In this document: positions 33,902 through 42,521 of the stretch, in pieces
Layout of the letters: every line of letters begins with the position of its first letter
How positions within the stretch are numbered: position 1 is the first letter of the stretch
NCBI RefSeq assembly: GCF_001570545.1
Contig: NZ_BBXD01000009.1
Span: forward strand, 744,001-808,000
DNA: 64,000 nucleotides
Origin: Herbidospora mongoliensis
GTDB lineage: Bacteria > Actinomycetota > Actinomycetes > Streptosporangiales > Streptosporangiaceae
Reading direction: 5' to 3'
Notes under the pieces: model-generated
What the model was told of the DNA's origin: nothing
The model's database searches: none
Seen by the model: the letters and a program-made list of their open reading frames with translations, nothing else
Position numbers and translations under genes: made by a program

Positions 33902-35503
33902 TTAAACGCGTTCGTGCCTGCCGTGGCGGCTGTGGCGACCCGCCTCGGGCTCAGGGGTCGCCGGGGCGCCCCCTCCGCGCAGCGGCACCTCCTTGAGCAG
34001 CAGGACCGCGACCACGCCGAGCACGGCGGCCGGAACTCCGACCAGGAACACGGTCTGCATCGCTTCCGTGTACGACTCCAGCACCGCCTTCACCACCTGC
34101 GGCGGCAGCGAGTGGATGGCCTCGGGGGTGCCCAGCGCGGGCGCGGCGCCGACGCCGCCGAGGCGGGCGGCCAGCTCGTCTTTGACCCGGTTGGTGAGGA
34201 TCGCCCCGAACGCCGCCACGCCGACCGCGCCGCCGAGGCTGCGGAAGAAGGTGACGCCCGAGGTGCTGACGGCCATGTCCTGCCGGGTCGCCGCGTTCTG
34301 GGCGGCCAGCACCAGCATCTGCATGGTCATGCCCAGGCCCGCGCCCATGATCGTGATGTAGACGCCGATCTCCAGCGCGCTGGAGTCGACGTGCAGCCGC
34401 GACAGCAGGAACAGCCCGATCGCGACCAGCACCAGCCCCACCGCGGGGAACGCCTTCCACCGCCCGGTCGTCGAGGCGACCCTGCCGGAGATGATCGAGC
34501 TGAGGAACAGCCCGACCACCATCGGGAGGGTCATCAGCCCCGACTCGGTGGGCGACATGCCCTTGACGATCTGGAGGAACTGCGGCAGGTAGATCATCGC
34601 GCCGAACAGGGCGACGCCGACCAGGAGCGAGGCCACGCTCGCCAGCACGAACGTGCGGTCCCTGAACAGCCGGGGCGGCAGGATCGGCGCCGCCGCCGCC
34701 CGCTCGGCCACCACGGCCCCCGCGACCAGCACGACCGTGATCGCGCCCAGGGCGTAGGTCCACACCGAGTTCCACTCGAACTCGTGGCCCCCGAACGAGA
34801 GCAGCAGCATGAGGGCGGTCGCGGCGCCGGTCAGCGTGGTGGCGCCCCACCAGTCGATGCGGGCGTCCCGGCTCTCGTGGTCGAACCTGAGCACCCGCTG
34901 GACCACGGCGAAGGCCACGATCGCGAGCGGCACGCAGACGTAGAAGCACCAGCGCCAGCCCAGCCAGTCGGTGTCGACGATGAACCCGCCCAGCAGCGGC
35001 CCGGCGACGGTCGAGAGGCCGAAGACCGCCCCGACGTAGCCGGAGTAACGGCCGCGCTCCCTCGGCGGCACGATGTCGCCCAGGATGACCTGGGTGAGGG
35101 CGGACAGACCGCCCGTGCCGAGGCCCTGGACCGCGCGGGCGGCGATGAGCATGCCGATGTTCTGCGACAGGCCCGCCACCACCGAGGCGGCGACGAACAG
35201 GGCGAGGGCGATCTGGAAGAGGCGCTTGCGGCCGAAGATGTCGGACAGCTTGCCCCAGAGCGGGGTGGAGACGGTCATGGTCAGGAGGGTCGCGCTGGCC
35301 ACCCAGGACAGCTGCTCCTGCCCGCCCAGATCGCCCACGATCGTGGGCAGTGCGGTGCCGACGACCGATGTGGAGAGCATCGAGGTCATCAGGGCGAGGA
35401 GGAGTCCGGAGAGGATCTCCAGGACCTGTCGATGGGTGTAGGTCCGTTGTGGTGCGTCCAAGAGAGTCAAAGCCGGCGTCCCCCCGTGTAAAGAAACTTC
35501 CAC
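33902..35503 (-). CDS. MFS multidrug exporter, DHA2 (14-TM) family
   Basis: Proton-driven drug exporter of the EmrB/QacA type with about 14 TM helices. Motif A is GKLSDIFGRKRLFQ, motif C-like stretches are in the fifth helix (SGYVGAVFGLSTVAGPLLGGFIVD), and the C-terminus is Pro/His/Arg-rich. The frame is open to a TTG at 35536, but those first codons coincide with the -35 promoter element, so GTG 35503 (533 residues) is more likely; a TTG further in after GGGGGGA is another option. Divergent from a TetR repressor gene with a shared operator, which argues that it exports the inducing compound. Confidence 0.92.
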   Translation of the reverse strand: MEVSLHGGTPALTLLDAPQRTYTHRQVLEILSGLLLALMTSMLSTSVVGTALPTIVGDLGGQEQLSWVASATLLTMTVSTPLWGKLSDIFGRKRLFQIALALFVAASVVAGLSQNIGMLIAARAVQGLGTGGLSALTQVILGDIVPPRERGRYSGYVGAVFGLSTVAGPLLGGFIVDTDWLGWRWCFYVCVPLAIVAFAVVQRVLRFDHESRDARIDWWGATTLTGAATALMLLLSFGGHEFEWNSVWTYALGAITVVLVAGAVVAERAAAAPILPPRLFRDRTFVLASVASLLVGVALFGAMIYLPQFLQIVKGMSPTESGLMTLPMVVGLFLSSIISGRVASTTGRWKAFPAVGLVLVAIGLFLLSRLHVDSSALEIGVYITIMGAGLGMTMQMLVLAAQNAATRQDMAVSTSGVTFFRSLGGAVGVAAFGAILTNRVKDELAARLGGVGAAPALGTPEAIHSLPPQVVKAVLESYTEAMQTVFLVGVPAAVLGVVAVLLLKEVPLRGGGAPATPEPEAGRHSRHGRHERV

Positions 35504-35507
35504 AACA

Positions 35508-35549
35508 GAGTTAGTAGACGCTTGTTTACTTGTCAAACGCAGCTAATAT
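35508..35549. promoter_or_regulatory. Divergent promoters with a shared TetR-type operator
   Basis: Leftward: -35 TTGACA (35536-35531), 17-nt spacer, -10 TAACTC (35513-35508). Rightward: -10 TAATAT (35544-35549) with a weaker -35 TTGTTT (35522-35527) at 16 nt. Between and over both lies an imperfect palindrome AGTAGAC-GCTT-GTTTACT (35513-35530, one mismatch per arm), which fills the leftward spacer. TetR binding should shut off the exporter and its own gene. Confidence 0.75.
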
Positions 35550-35557
35550 TCCGTCAC

Positions 35558-36106
35558 GTGACGAGAGATCGGGAGGCGACCAGCCGGCGGATCCTGGAGG
35601 CGGCCCGCGAACTGTTCGCGGAGCACGGCTACGACCAGGTGACGATGCGGATGATCGCATCCGAGGCCGGGGCGAACGTTGCCCTGGTCAACCGCTATTT
35701 CGGGACGAAGGCCGCTCTCTTCGCCGAGGCCCTGGCGACCGGGTCGACCCTCGCGGCGGTGATCGACGGCGATCCCTCGGGGTTGGCTTCCCGCTTGGCG
35801 CATCGACTGGCGGTCCGGCTGCAGAGCGGCGTGACCGAGTCGGTGACGCGGATGGTCGACAGGGCGGGCACCAGCCCGGAGATCCGCGCCATCCTCCACG
35901 CTCATGTGGAGGCGACCGTGGTGAAGCGGATCGCGGCCCAGCTGGAGGGGCCGCGACCGGAACAGCGAGCCTTACTGGCCGCGACGATGATCATGGGAAC
36001 AGGTTCGGTGCGCCGCCTCTTCGGCCCCGGAGTGATCGAAGAAGTTGACGCGGAGGAAGTCGAGGAACGGCTGCGGGAGATGTTCGCCATCTGCCTGCGG
36101 CCATGA
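35558..36106 (+). CDS. TetR family repressor of the adjacent exporter
   Basis: 182 residues. The N-terminal helix-turn-helix is clear (SRRILEAARELFAEHGYDQVTMRMIASEAGANVALVNRYFGTKAALF); the C-terminal ligand domain is short and divergent, with no named ligand family. The GTG at 35558 starts 8 nt after a good -10 (TAATAT) with no ribosome site, so the transcript may be leaderless. Its stop TGA abuts the convergent oxidoreductase stop. The exporter gene is divergent, as in QacR/AcrR pairs. Confidence 0.92.
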   Translation: MTRDREATSRRILEAARELFAEHGYDQVTMRMIASEAGANVALVNRYFGTKAALFAEALATGSTLAAVIDGDPSGLASRLAHRLAVRLQSGVTESVTRMVDRAGTSPEIRAILHAHVEATVVKRIAAQLEGPRPEQRALLAATMIMGTGSVRRLFGPGVIEEVDAEEVEERLREMFAICLRP

Positions 36107-37141
36107 TCAGCCCGCCAGCTCCTTCACTTTCTCGATCAGGCGAAGGCGCTCCTCGTGGGTCGAGCCGACCGGGGTCACGTTGAGGGTCGTGACGCCGCTC
36201 TCCTTCATGGCGGCCAGGCGGTCGCGGACGAAGCCCTCGCTGCCGATCAGGGACATCTTCTCCAGGAGGTCGTGCGGGACCAGGGCCGCCGCCTCCTCCT
36301 TCTTGCCGGCCAGGTAGAGGTCCTGGATGTCGGCCGCTTCCTTCTCGTAGCCGTAGCGGACCGCGAGGTCGTTGTAGAAGTTCTTGCCCTTGGCGCCCAT
36401 GCCGCCGATGTAGAGCGCCGCCATCGGGCGGCCGAACTCCAGCAGGCCGCTCACGTCGTCGCCGATGGCGAGGGTGGCGGTGGCGATGACGTCCAGCTCC
36501 CCCAGTTCGGGGTCCCGTTTGGCCCGGCCCGCCGCCAGGGACGGGCCCCACACGTCGGCGGCCTTCTCCGGCATGTAGAAGATGGGCAGCCAGCCCTCGG
36601 CCAGTTCGGCGGACAGTTCCACGTTCTTGGGGCCGATGGCGGCCACCACGATCGGGATGCGCTCGCGGACCGGCGGGATGATCAGCTTCAGGGGCTTGCC
36701 GAGGCCGGTGCCGCCCTGGAGGGGCATCGTGTAGTGCTTGCCCTGGTATTCGAGGCGTTCCCGCTTCCACACCTTGCGGACGATCTCGATGACCTCGCGG
36801 GTGCGGCCGAGCGGGGCCGTGTAGGGCACGCCGTGGAAGCCCTCGATCACCTGGGGGCCCGACGCGCCGAGGCCCAGGGTGAAGCGGCCGTCGGAGACGT
36901 AGTCGAGTCCGGCCGCCGTCATGGCCAGCAGCGCGGGGGTGCGGGAGTAGACCGGCAGGATGCCGGAGGCGATCTCCAGGCGCTCGGTCTTGGCGGCGAT
37001 GTACCCCATTTGGCTGACCGCGTCGAAGCTGTAGGCCTCGGCGACGAACACGATGTCGAGGCCGGCCTTCTCGTAGTCGGCCAGTTCGGCGACGGTCTCC
37101 TTGAAACCGCCCGAATAGCTCAGGGCCATCCCGATCCGCAT
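36107..37141 (-). CDS. LLM-class F420-dependent oxidoreductase
   Basis: Luciferase-like TIM-barrel flavin/deazaflavin enzyme. 344 residues starting MRIGMALSYSGGFKETV; GGGAGGAT lies 5 nt before ATG 37141, whereas the longer frame has no ribosome site. Family blocks seen: AEAYSFDAVSQMGYIAAKT, LGLGASGPQVIEGFHG, and VVAAIGPKNVELSAELAEGWLP. The substrate is unknown. F420 use is inferred from the similarity to mycobacterial members; FMN cannot be excluded. Confidence 0.9.
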   Translation of the reverse strand: MRIGMALSYSGGFKETVAELADYEKAGLDIVFVAEAYSFDAVSQMGYIAAKTERLEIASGILPVYSRTPALLAMTAAGLDYVSDGRFTLGLGASGPQVIEGFHGVPYTAPLGRTREVIEIVRKVWKRERLEYQGKHYTMPLQGGTGLGKPLKLIIPPVRERIPIVVAAIGPKNVELSAELAEGWLPIFYMPEKAADVWGPSLAAGRAKRDPELGELDVIATATLAIGDDVSGLLEFGRPMAALYIGGMGAKGKNFYNDLAVRYGYEKEAADIQDLYLAGKKEEAAALVPHDLLEKMSLIGSEGFVRDRLAAMKESGVTTLNVTPVGSTHEERLRLIEKVKELAG

Positions 37142-37216
37142 AGATCCTCCCTGGACAGAATGTTGTTCCGGTAATACGGCACTCCGAGGGTACATGTCGT
37201 CTCACGCCCTCCGTAT

Positions 37217-38140
37217 ATGGGTGCCCGTACACTTCCCGGCAGGGGAGGGATCTTGCTGGCTCGTGTGGTGTCCGTGTTCGCGGTGGCGCTCGCGGCGGTT
37301 CTGGCGTTGCATCGGCTGCTGCCCGAACTCGGCGGCGTGACGCCGGTGCTGGAGAGCGGGCTGCCCTGGCTCGGGGTGGCGATCGTGCCCTTAGTCGCGC
37401 TGGCGGCGGTGGCCCGGTCGCGGGGCGCGGTCATCGCGGCACTGACCCCGGCGCTGGTGTGGGGCGTGATGTTCGGGCCGAGCGTGCTGCGCCGGCCGCC
37501 CGGCGGCCCCAGCGACTTCACCGTGGCGACGCTCAACGTCGGGGTGGCCAACGAGATGTCCGGCGAGGCCGTGGAGGCCGCCGCCGCGGGACGCGACGTG
37601 GTCGCGGTGCAGGAGCTCACCCCCGGCGGGCCGGCCGCCAAGAAGCTCAGCGACATCTACCCCTACCGCTTCCAGGTCGGGACGGTCGGGCTGTGGAGCA
37701 AATACCAGCTCGACGACGCGAAACGGGTCGATGTGGGGCTCGGCTGGGCCAGGGCGCTGCGCGCCGTCGTACAGACGGAGAAAGGCACCGTGACCGTGTA
37801 CGTCATGCACCTCGCCTCCGCCCGCCCCGGTGAGACCTCGTTCCGGGACAAGACATTGAAAGAGGCCGGCGAGGTGATCGCCAAGGACAAGAGCCGGCGG
37901 CTCGTCCTGCTGGGCGACCTGAACACCGCCACGACCGACCGCAACCGGGGCAACCTGGTGCCGCCGCTGCGCGACGCCCAGGAGGAGGCGGGGGCGGGCT
38001 TCGGCTTCACCTGGCCGTCGGGCTTCCCGATCACCCGCCCCGACCACATCCTCTACCGGGGCATGGACGCCACCCTGGCGGAGGTCCGCGAGGCCACCGG
38101 CAGCGACCACCGCGCGGCGATCGCCGACCTGAAGTTCTAA
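37217..38140 (+). CDS. Membrane-anchored endonuclease/exonuclease/phosphatase family protein
   Basis: 307 residues: three N-terminal TM helices (about residues 10-85), then an extracytoplasmic EEP domain. Motifs for the DNase I-like fold are ATLNVGVAN, VVAVQELTPGG (metal Glu), LLGDLNTATTDR (Asp-Asn) and the terminal GSDHRAAIADLKF (Asp-His). Substrate may be a phosphoester lipid, phosphodiester or nucleic acid; sequence does not decide. Starts 75 nt from the divergent oxidoreductase gene; its stop overlaps the convergent MobA-like gene by 4 nt. Confidence 0.9.
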   Translation: MGARTLPGRGGILLARVVSVFAVALAAVLALHRLLPELGGVTPVLESGLPWLGVAIVPLVALAAVARSRGAVIAALTPALVWGVMFGPSVLRRPPGGPSDFTVATLNVGVANEMSGEAVEAAAAGRDVVAVQELTPGGPAAKKLSDIYPYRFQVGTVGLWSKYQLDDAKRVDVGLGWARALRAVVQTEKGTVTVYVMHLASARPGETSFRDKTLKEAGEVIAKDKSRRLVLLGDLNTATTDRNRGNLVPPLRDAQEEAGAGFGFTWPSGFPITRPDHILYRGMDATLAEVREATGSDHRAAIADLKF

Positions 38141-38691
38141 CTGACCGGCAGGTCGCCCGGTTCGTCGATGTCGGCCGGGTCGCCGGCGTCGTCGCAAGGC
38201 ACCTCGGTCACCAGGCTCCGGTTCTTCTTCAGGTAGGGCCGCGCCCCCACATCCCCCTCCAGCGAGGCCGCCACCTCGGCGATGTGGTCGCGGGAGATCA
38301 GCACCGGGTTGCGTTGCTTTCCCGAGTAGGTCGCCACGGCCAGTTCGGCCCCCGCCTGGAAGGCGGCGATGAGGCGTTCGACCGCCTCGGGCCGGATGAA
38401 CGGCTGGTCGACCAGGGCGATCACGACGGCGAGCGACTCGGGCGGGACCGCCTCCAGGGCGACGCGCAGGGACGAACCCATCCCCGTCTCCCACTCCGCG
38501 TTGAGCACGGTCACCGCACCCCGTACCGGAGTGCACGCGGCGCCCAGCACGACGACGACCGGATGACACCCGCCCTTCTCCAGCAGCCGCACGCCCCGGT
38601 CGACCAGGCGCTCGCCCTCGAACTCGACCAGGGCCTTCGGGCCGCCGAACCGGCGGCCCGCCCCGGCCGCCAGCAGCACGCCGGTGATCAT
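38137..38691 (-). CDS. MobA-like (MocA-type) nucleotidyltransferase
   Basis: 184 residues with the glycosyltransferase-A-like NTP-transferase start MITGVLLAAGAGRRFGGPKALVEFEGERLVDR, the Mg motif ALVDQPFIRPEAVERL, and SGKQRNPVLISRDHIAEV, as in MocA/CoxI-associated enzymes that attach CMP to the molybdopterin cofactor (or GMP in MobA). Last gene of a molybdenum-hydroxylase maturation cluster. ATG 38691 overlaps the XdhC stop (ATGA). Confidence 0.9.
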   Translation of the reverse strand: MITGVLLAAGAGRRFGGPKALVEFEGERLVDRGVRLLEKGGCHPVVVVLGAACTPVRGAVTVLNAEWETGMGSSLRVALEAVPPESLAVVIALVDQPFIRPEAVERLIAAFQAGAELAVATYSGKQRNPVLISRDHIAEVAASLEGDVGARPYLKKNRSLVTEVPCDDAGDPADIDEPGDLPVS

Positions 38692-39791
38692 GCGAGCTCG
38701 CCGTGGATGCGGCCCTCGGTGGTGGTCAGCGGACGCCCCGAACCGCCCCAGCGGAGCTGGATCAGCTCGGCCGCGATCGAGACGGCGGTCTCCTCGGGGG
38801 TCCGCGCCCCCAGGTCGAGCCCGATCGGCGAGCGCAGCCGGGCCAGTTCGACGTCGGTCAGGCCGATCTCGCGCAGCCGGGCCATCCGGTCGTCGTGGGT
38901 CCGCCGGGAGCCCATCGCCCCCACGTAGGCGGCGGGCGTGCGCAGCGCCACCTCCAGCAGCGGCACGTCGAACTTCGGGTCGTGGGTCAGCACGCAGATC
39001 ACGGTGCGTTCGTCGACCGCCGCCTGGGACAGGTAGTCGTGCGGCCACTTCACCACGACCTCGTCGGCGTCGGGGAAGCGCTTGGAGGTCGCGAACACCG
39101 GCCGGGCGTCGCAGACCACCACGTGGTAGCCGAGGAACTTGCCCACCCGGGCCACCGCCGCCGCGAAGTCGATCGCGCCGAACACCAGCATCTTCGGCGG
39201 CGGCGCGAACGACTGGACGAAGACCTGCAGGTCGTCGAGACGCCGTTCGCCGTCGCGGCCGTAACGCCGGACACCGGTCGCGCCCTGGGCCAGCATGCCC
39301 CGGGCGTCGTCGTCGACGGCGTCGTCGAGCCGCGCGGAGCCGAGCGAGCCGGAGACGTGGTCGGTCCAGACGACGCGGCGGGCGCCGATCCGTCCCGGGC
39401 CGGACAGTATGGTCGCCACCGCCACCGGGATCCGCTTCTCGATGGACGCGGCGATCTCGCCCAACTCGGGATAGTCCTGCCGGGAGACCGGCTCGACGAA
39501 GATGTCGATGATCCCCCCGCAGGTCAGGCCCACGGCGAAGGCGTCGTCGTCGCTCACTCCGTAGCGCTGGAGGACGGGTTCTCCCGAGGCGACGACCTCC
39601 TGGGCGAGTTCGTACACCGCGCCCTCGACGCAGCCGCCCGACACGCTGCCGACCGCCTCGTCGCCGAGCACGGCCATCGCGGCGCCGGGCTGGCGCGGCG
39701 CGCTGCGGAACGTCCCCACGACCGTGGCCAGGCCGAACGTGTCCTGGTCGGCCGCCCACCAGCGGCTGACCTGCGAAAGGATGTCACGCAT
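38688..39791 (-). CDS. XdhC/CoxF family molybdenum cofactor maturation protein
   Basis: 367 residues; the XdhC_CoxI N-terminal block is visible as VVGTFRSAPRQPGAAMAVLGDEAVGSVSGGCVEG and GLTCGGIIDIFVEP, and the Rossmann-type C-terminal domain as MLVFGAIDFAAAVARVGKFLGYHVVVCDARPVF ... GAMGSRRTHDDR. These proteins bind and sulfurate molybdenum cofactor for xanthine or CO dehydrogenases. Gene overlaps the VWA gene by 8 nt upstream and the MobA-like gene downstream. Confidence 0.94.
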   Translation of the reverse strand: MRDILSQVSRWWAADQDTFGLATVVGTFRSAPRQPGAAMAVLGDEAVGSVSGGCVEGAVYELAQEVVASGEPVLQRYGVSDDDAFAVGLTCGGIIDIFVEPVSRQDYPELGEIAASIEKRIPVAVATILSGPGRIGARRVVWTDHVSGSLGSARLDDAVDDDARGMLAQGATGVRRYGRDGERRLDDLQVFVQSFAPPPKMLVFGAIDFAAAVARVGKFLGYHVVVCDARPVFATSKRFPDADEVVVKWPHDYLSQAAVDERTVICVLTHDPKFDVPLLEVALRTPAAYVGAMGSRRTHDDRMARLREIGLTDVELARLRSPIGLDLGARTPEETAVSIAAELIQLRWGGSGRPLTTTEGRIHGELA

Positions 39792-40872
39792 GACCGGTTC
39801 TCCTTCCCGCGAGAAGCCCGGCCAGCTCCTCGTAGGCGGCCAGGCTGTGCCCGGCCACCAGATCGTCGATATACGGCAGTGCCGCCCGCATCCCCCCGGT
39901 CAGCGGCCGATACGCGGGGTCCCCCTTATGGGGGTTAACCCAGATGACCCGGTGGGCCATCCTGCTCAGCCGCTCCATCTGGGCGCCGAGCAGGGATGGA
40001 TCACCACGTTCCCACCCATCGGAGGCGATCACCACGATCGCGCCCCGCGCGTCGGGGCCTTTCAGGAACTCCCGTAGCTCCTCCCCCAGGCGGGTGCCGC
40101 CACTCCAGTCGGGGATGGCCCGGGAGACCTGGTCCATGGCGAGGGCCGGGTCCCTGACCCGGAGTTCGGCGGTGATCCTGGTGAGCCGGGTCCCGGCCGA
40201 GAACACCTCGGTGGCCCTGGGGGCCGACCTGGTGATCGCGTGGGCGAGGCGGAGCAGGGTGTCGGCGTAGGCGGCCATCGAGCCGCTGACGTCGACCAGG
40301 AGGACCACTCTGCGCGGCTTCCTCCTGCGGTCCCGGAACCTGAGCCTGGCCGGCTCGCCGCCGCGCTTCATGGCCTCCCTGACGATGCGGCGGGGGTCGA
40401 GGCGGCCGCGTTTCGAGGAGGTCAGGCGGCGGGAGGCGCGCTGTTCACGGGCGGTGCGCATGAGGGCGAGCAGGCGGTTGATCTCGGCGCGTTCTTCGGG
40501 GGTGAGCCCGGCGACGTCCCGGCCCCGGAGGATCTCCAGGGTGCTGGCGGTGGCGGCGAGGGATTTCTCGCCCGATTGTTCTGGTGTGCCGTCGGGTGAG
40601 GCGGTGTAGCGGGTGACGGTGACGGTCGGCGCCGGTGACCGGGGCGGTTGGCGGCCGTCGAAATAGGCGGCGAAACAGCGGTCATATCTGGGGAGGTCGT
40701 CGGGGCTGGAACAAAGAGTGAGCCGGCCCGCCCAATAGACGTCACCGCGCCGACCGACATGGAGATTCTCCAGGGCCGCCAGAAATCCCCGGGTCCGCTC
40801 ATGGTCGGCCGCCACTCCGGCGGCCCGGAGTGTGCGAACGAACCCGGCCATGACCGGAACGATGTCAGCCAC
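39784..40872 (-). CDS. VWA domain protein, CoxE-like
   Basis: About 362 residues. An N-terminal helical part (FVRTLRAAGVAADHERTRGFLAAL) is followed by a VWA-type domain with the metal-ion-dependent adhesion motif VLLVDVSGSMAAYADTLL (DxSxS) and later VIASDGWERGDPSLLGAQMERL. CoxE proteins act with a MoxR/CoxD ATPase to mature CO dehydrogenase-type molybdenum sites, and the MoxR gene is directly upstream. Start: GTG 40872 or TTG 40878; GTG is preferred. Confidence 0.9.
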   Translation of the reverse strand: MADIVPVMAGFVRTLRAAGVAADHERTRGFLAALENLHVGRRGDVYWAGRLTLCSSPDDLPRYDRCFAAYFDGRQPPRSPAPTVTVTRYTASPDGTPEQSGEKSLAATASTLEILRGRDVAGLTPEERAEINRLLALMRTAREQRASRRLTSSKRGRLDPRRIVREAMKRGGEPARLRFRDRRRKPRRVVLLVDVSGSMAAYADTLLRLAHAITRSAPRATEVFSAGTRLTRITAELRVRDPALAMDQVSRAIPDWSGGTRLGEELREFLKGPDARGAIVVIASDGWERGDPSLLGAQMERLSRMAHRVIWVNPHKGDPAYRPLTGGMRAALPYIDDLVAGHSLAAYEELAGLLAGRRTGHA

Positions 40873-40883
40873 GCTCAAGCCGT

Positions 40884-41747
40884 TCAGGCATCGAGGAGCC
40901 CGTTCCGAATGGCCGTCTGCTGGTCTTCGCGGTATTTCAGCGCGGCCCCCAATGTCACCGCCGCCATTTCCGGGTTGAGCTGATCGGCGCCCAGCGTCAG
41001 CAGCGCCTCCGCCCAGTCGATGGTCTCCGCGATCCCCGGAGGTTTCAGCAGGTCGGCGCCGCGCAGCCGGGCCGCCACCTTGGCCACCTGTTCGGCCAGG
41101 ACGGCGGTGCAGGCAGGCAGCCGGCGCAGCAGGATCGCGACCTCCAGGTCGAAGCCCGGATGGTCGAGCCAGTGGTAGAGGCAGCGCCTTTTCAAGGCGT
41201 CGTGGACTTCACGCGTCCGGTTGGAGGTCAATACGACGAGTGGCGGGGAGGCGGCCCGGATCGTGCCGAGCTCGGGAATGGAGATGCTGAAATCCGACAG
41301 CACCTCCAGCAGGAACGCCTCAAATTCGTCGTCGGCCCGGTCGATCTCATCCACGAGAAGCACGGACGGGTGCGACTCGATCGCTTGCAACAATGGCCTC
41401 GCGATGAGGAACCGGCGGTCGTAGATCTCGCCTTCGAGGGCTTTCACGTCGGTGATTCCGGCGGCTTCCGCGGCTTTCAGGTGCAGGAGCTGGCGGGGGA
41501 AATCCCAGTCGTAGAGGGCCTGGGCCGCGTCCAGTCCCTCGTAGCACTGCAGGCGGATCAGCGGGGCGCCGAGGACGGCGGCGAGGGTTTTGGCGAGTTC
41601 GGTCTTGCCGACTCCGGCCGCCCCTTCCAGGAACAGCGGCCGGCCCATGCGCAGGGCCAGGAAGGCTGCCGTCGCCAAGCCCGGGTCGGCGAGGTAGTCG
41701 CGCTGTTCGAGGAGGCCACGCAGGGTCTCCGGGGAGTCGATTTCCAC
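40884..41747 (-). CDS. MoxR-family AAA+ ATPase, CoxD-like
   Basis: 287 residues: Walker A PLFLEGAAGVGKTELAKTLA, the substrate-loop region RLQCYEGLDAAQALYDWDFPRQLLHL, Walker B HPSVLLVDEIDRADDEFEAFLLEVLSDF, sensor 1 VVLTSNRTREVHDALKRRC. These are the CoxD variants that partner CoxE in inserting sulfur or copper at CO dehydrogenase-type active sites. GTG 41747 is chosen; the frame is open far upstream only because of GC bias. First gene of the four-gene minus-strand cluster. Confidence 0.92.
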   Translation of the reverse strand: MEIDSPETLRGLLEQRDYLADPGLATAAFLALRMGRPLFLEGAAGVGKTELAKTLAAVLGAPLIRLQCYEGLDAAQALYDWDFPRQLLHLKAAEAAGITDVKALEGEIYDRRFLIARPLLQAIESHPSVLLVDEIDRADDEFEAFLLEVLSDFSISIPELGTIRAASPPLVVLTSNRTREVHDALKRRCLYHWLDHPGFDLEVAILLRRLPACTAVLAEQVAKVAARLRGADLLKPPGIAETIDWAEALLTLGADQLNPEMAAVTLGAALKYREDQQTAIRNGLLDA

Positions 41748-41831
41748 CCGTCCTAGGGTACTTCGGAGAGTGATGAGGATCTCGGCGTCAATGGACGAAA
41801 CGCGCCGGTAAGCCTTGGTAGGTTCGCCCGC

Positions 41832-42455
41832 GTGACGCAGGATTTCCCCGACACCCCGGCGGGGCGCGCCCTGCTCGCGGAGCTGTCCGCACGCTGGGCG
41901 GAACCCCACCGCCGCTACCACACGACCGACCACCTGACCGCGGTCCTGGCGGCGATCGAACCGCTGAAGGACCACGCCCACGACCTCCACGCGGTGAGGC
42001 TGGCGGCCTGGTTCCACGACGCCGTCTATGACGGCAGGCCCGGCCTCGACGAGGAACGCAGCGCCCAGCTCGCCCAGGCCCGCCTGACCGCCCTGCACGC
42101 GCCGACCGCCCACGAAAGCACAGCCACCCTGCACCTGCCGGTCGCCCTTGAGGTCGCCCGGCTGGTCCGGGTGACGGCGCGGCATTCGTACCGGAAGGAA
42201 GACGGGAACGCGGCGGTGCTGTGCGACGCCGACCTGGCCGTGCTCGGGCAGGACCCTGCGGCTTATGACCTCTACGCCGCCGCGATCAGGCAGGAGTATC
42301 GCCACGTCCCCGACCCGCTGTTCCGGGTGGGGCGGGGTGAGGTGCTGCGGAGGCTTCTGGACGGTCCTCTCTACGGCACGGAAACGGCCCGCGACCTCTG
42401 GGAACGGCAGGCCCGGGAGAACCTCACGAGGGAGCTTCACCACATTACCGATTGA
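41832..42455 (+). CDS. HD-superfamily metal-dependent hydrolase (COG4339-like)
   Basis: 207 residues. The conserved HD signatures are RYHTTDHLTAVLAAI (His), LAAWFHDAVYDGRPGLDEERSAQLA (His-Asp) and VLCDADLAVLGQDP (Asp), the pattern of a family of predicted HD phosphohydrolases with no proven substrate. GTG start; TAGGTT ends 7 nt before it and there is no ribosome site, suggesting a leaderless transcript. It precedes the ssu operon by 66 nt and might be read with it. Confidence 0.85.
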   Translation: MTQDFPDTPAGRALLAELSARWAEPHRRYHTTDHLTAVLAAIEPLKDHAHDLHAVRLAAWFHDAVYDGRPGLDEERSAQLAQARLTALHAPTAHESTATLHLPVALEVARLVRVTARHSYRKEDGNAAVLCDADLAVLGQDPAAYDLYAAAIRQEYRHVPDPLFRVGRGEVLRRLLDGPLYGTETARDLWERQARENLTRELHHITD

Positions 42456-42507
42456 CTTGGTAGGAAATATGGGTAACCCTGAGGGCGGTCCACTCCTCCC
42501 CGCCCTC
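42452..42507 (+). promoter_or_regulatory. Putative ssu promoter and leader hairpin
   Basis: TTGACT (42452-42457) overlaps the stop of the preceding gene; TAACCC lies 16 nt later, a weak match to a -10. It is followed by an 8-bp inverted repeat GAGGGCGG/CCGCCCTC (42481-42488 and 42500-42507), which ends 14 nt before the ssuC ATG. The role of the hairpin is unknown; it may shield the ribosome site GAGG. Confidence 0.35.
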
Positions 42508-42521
42508 TGCGAGGTTCCCGT

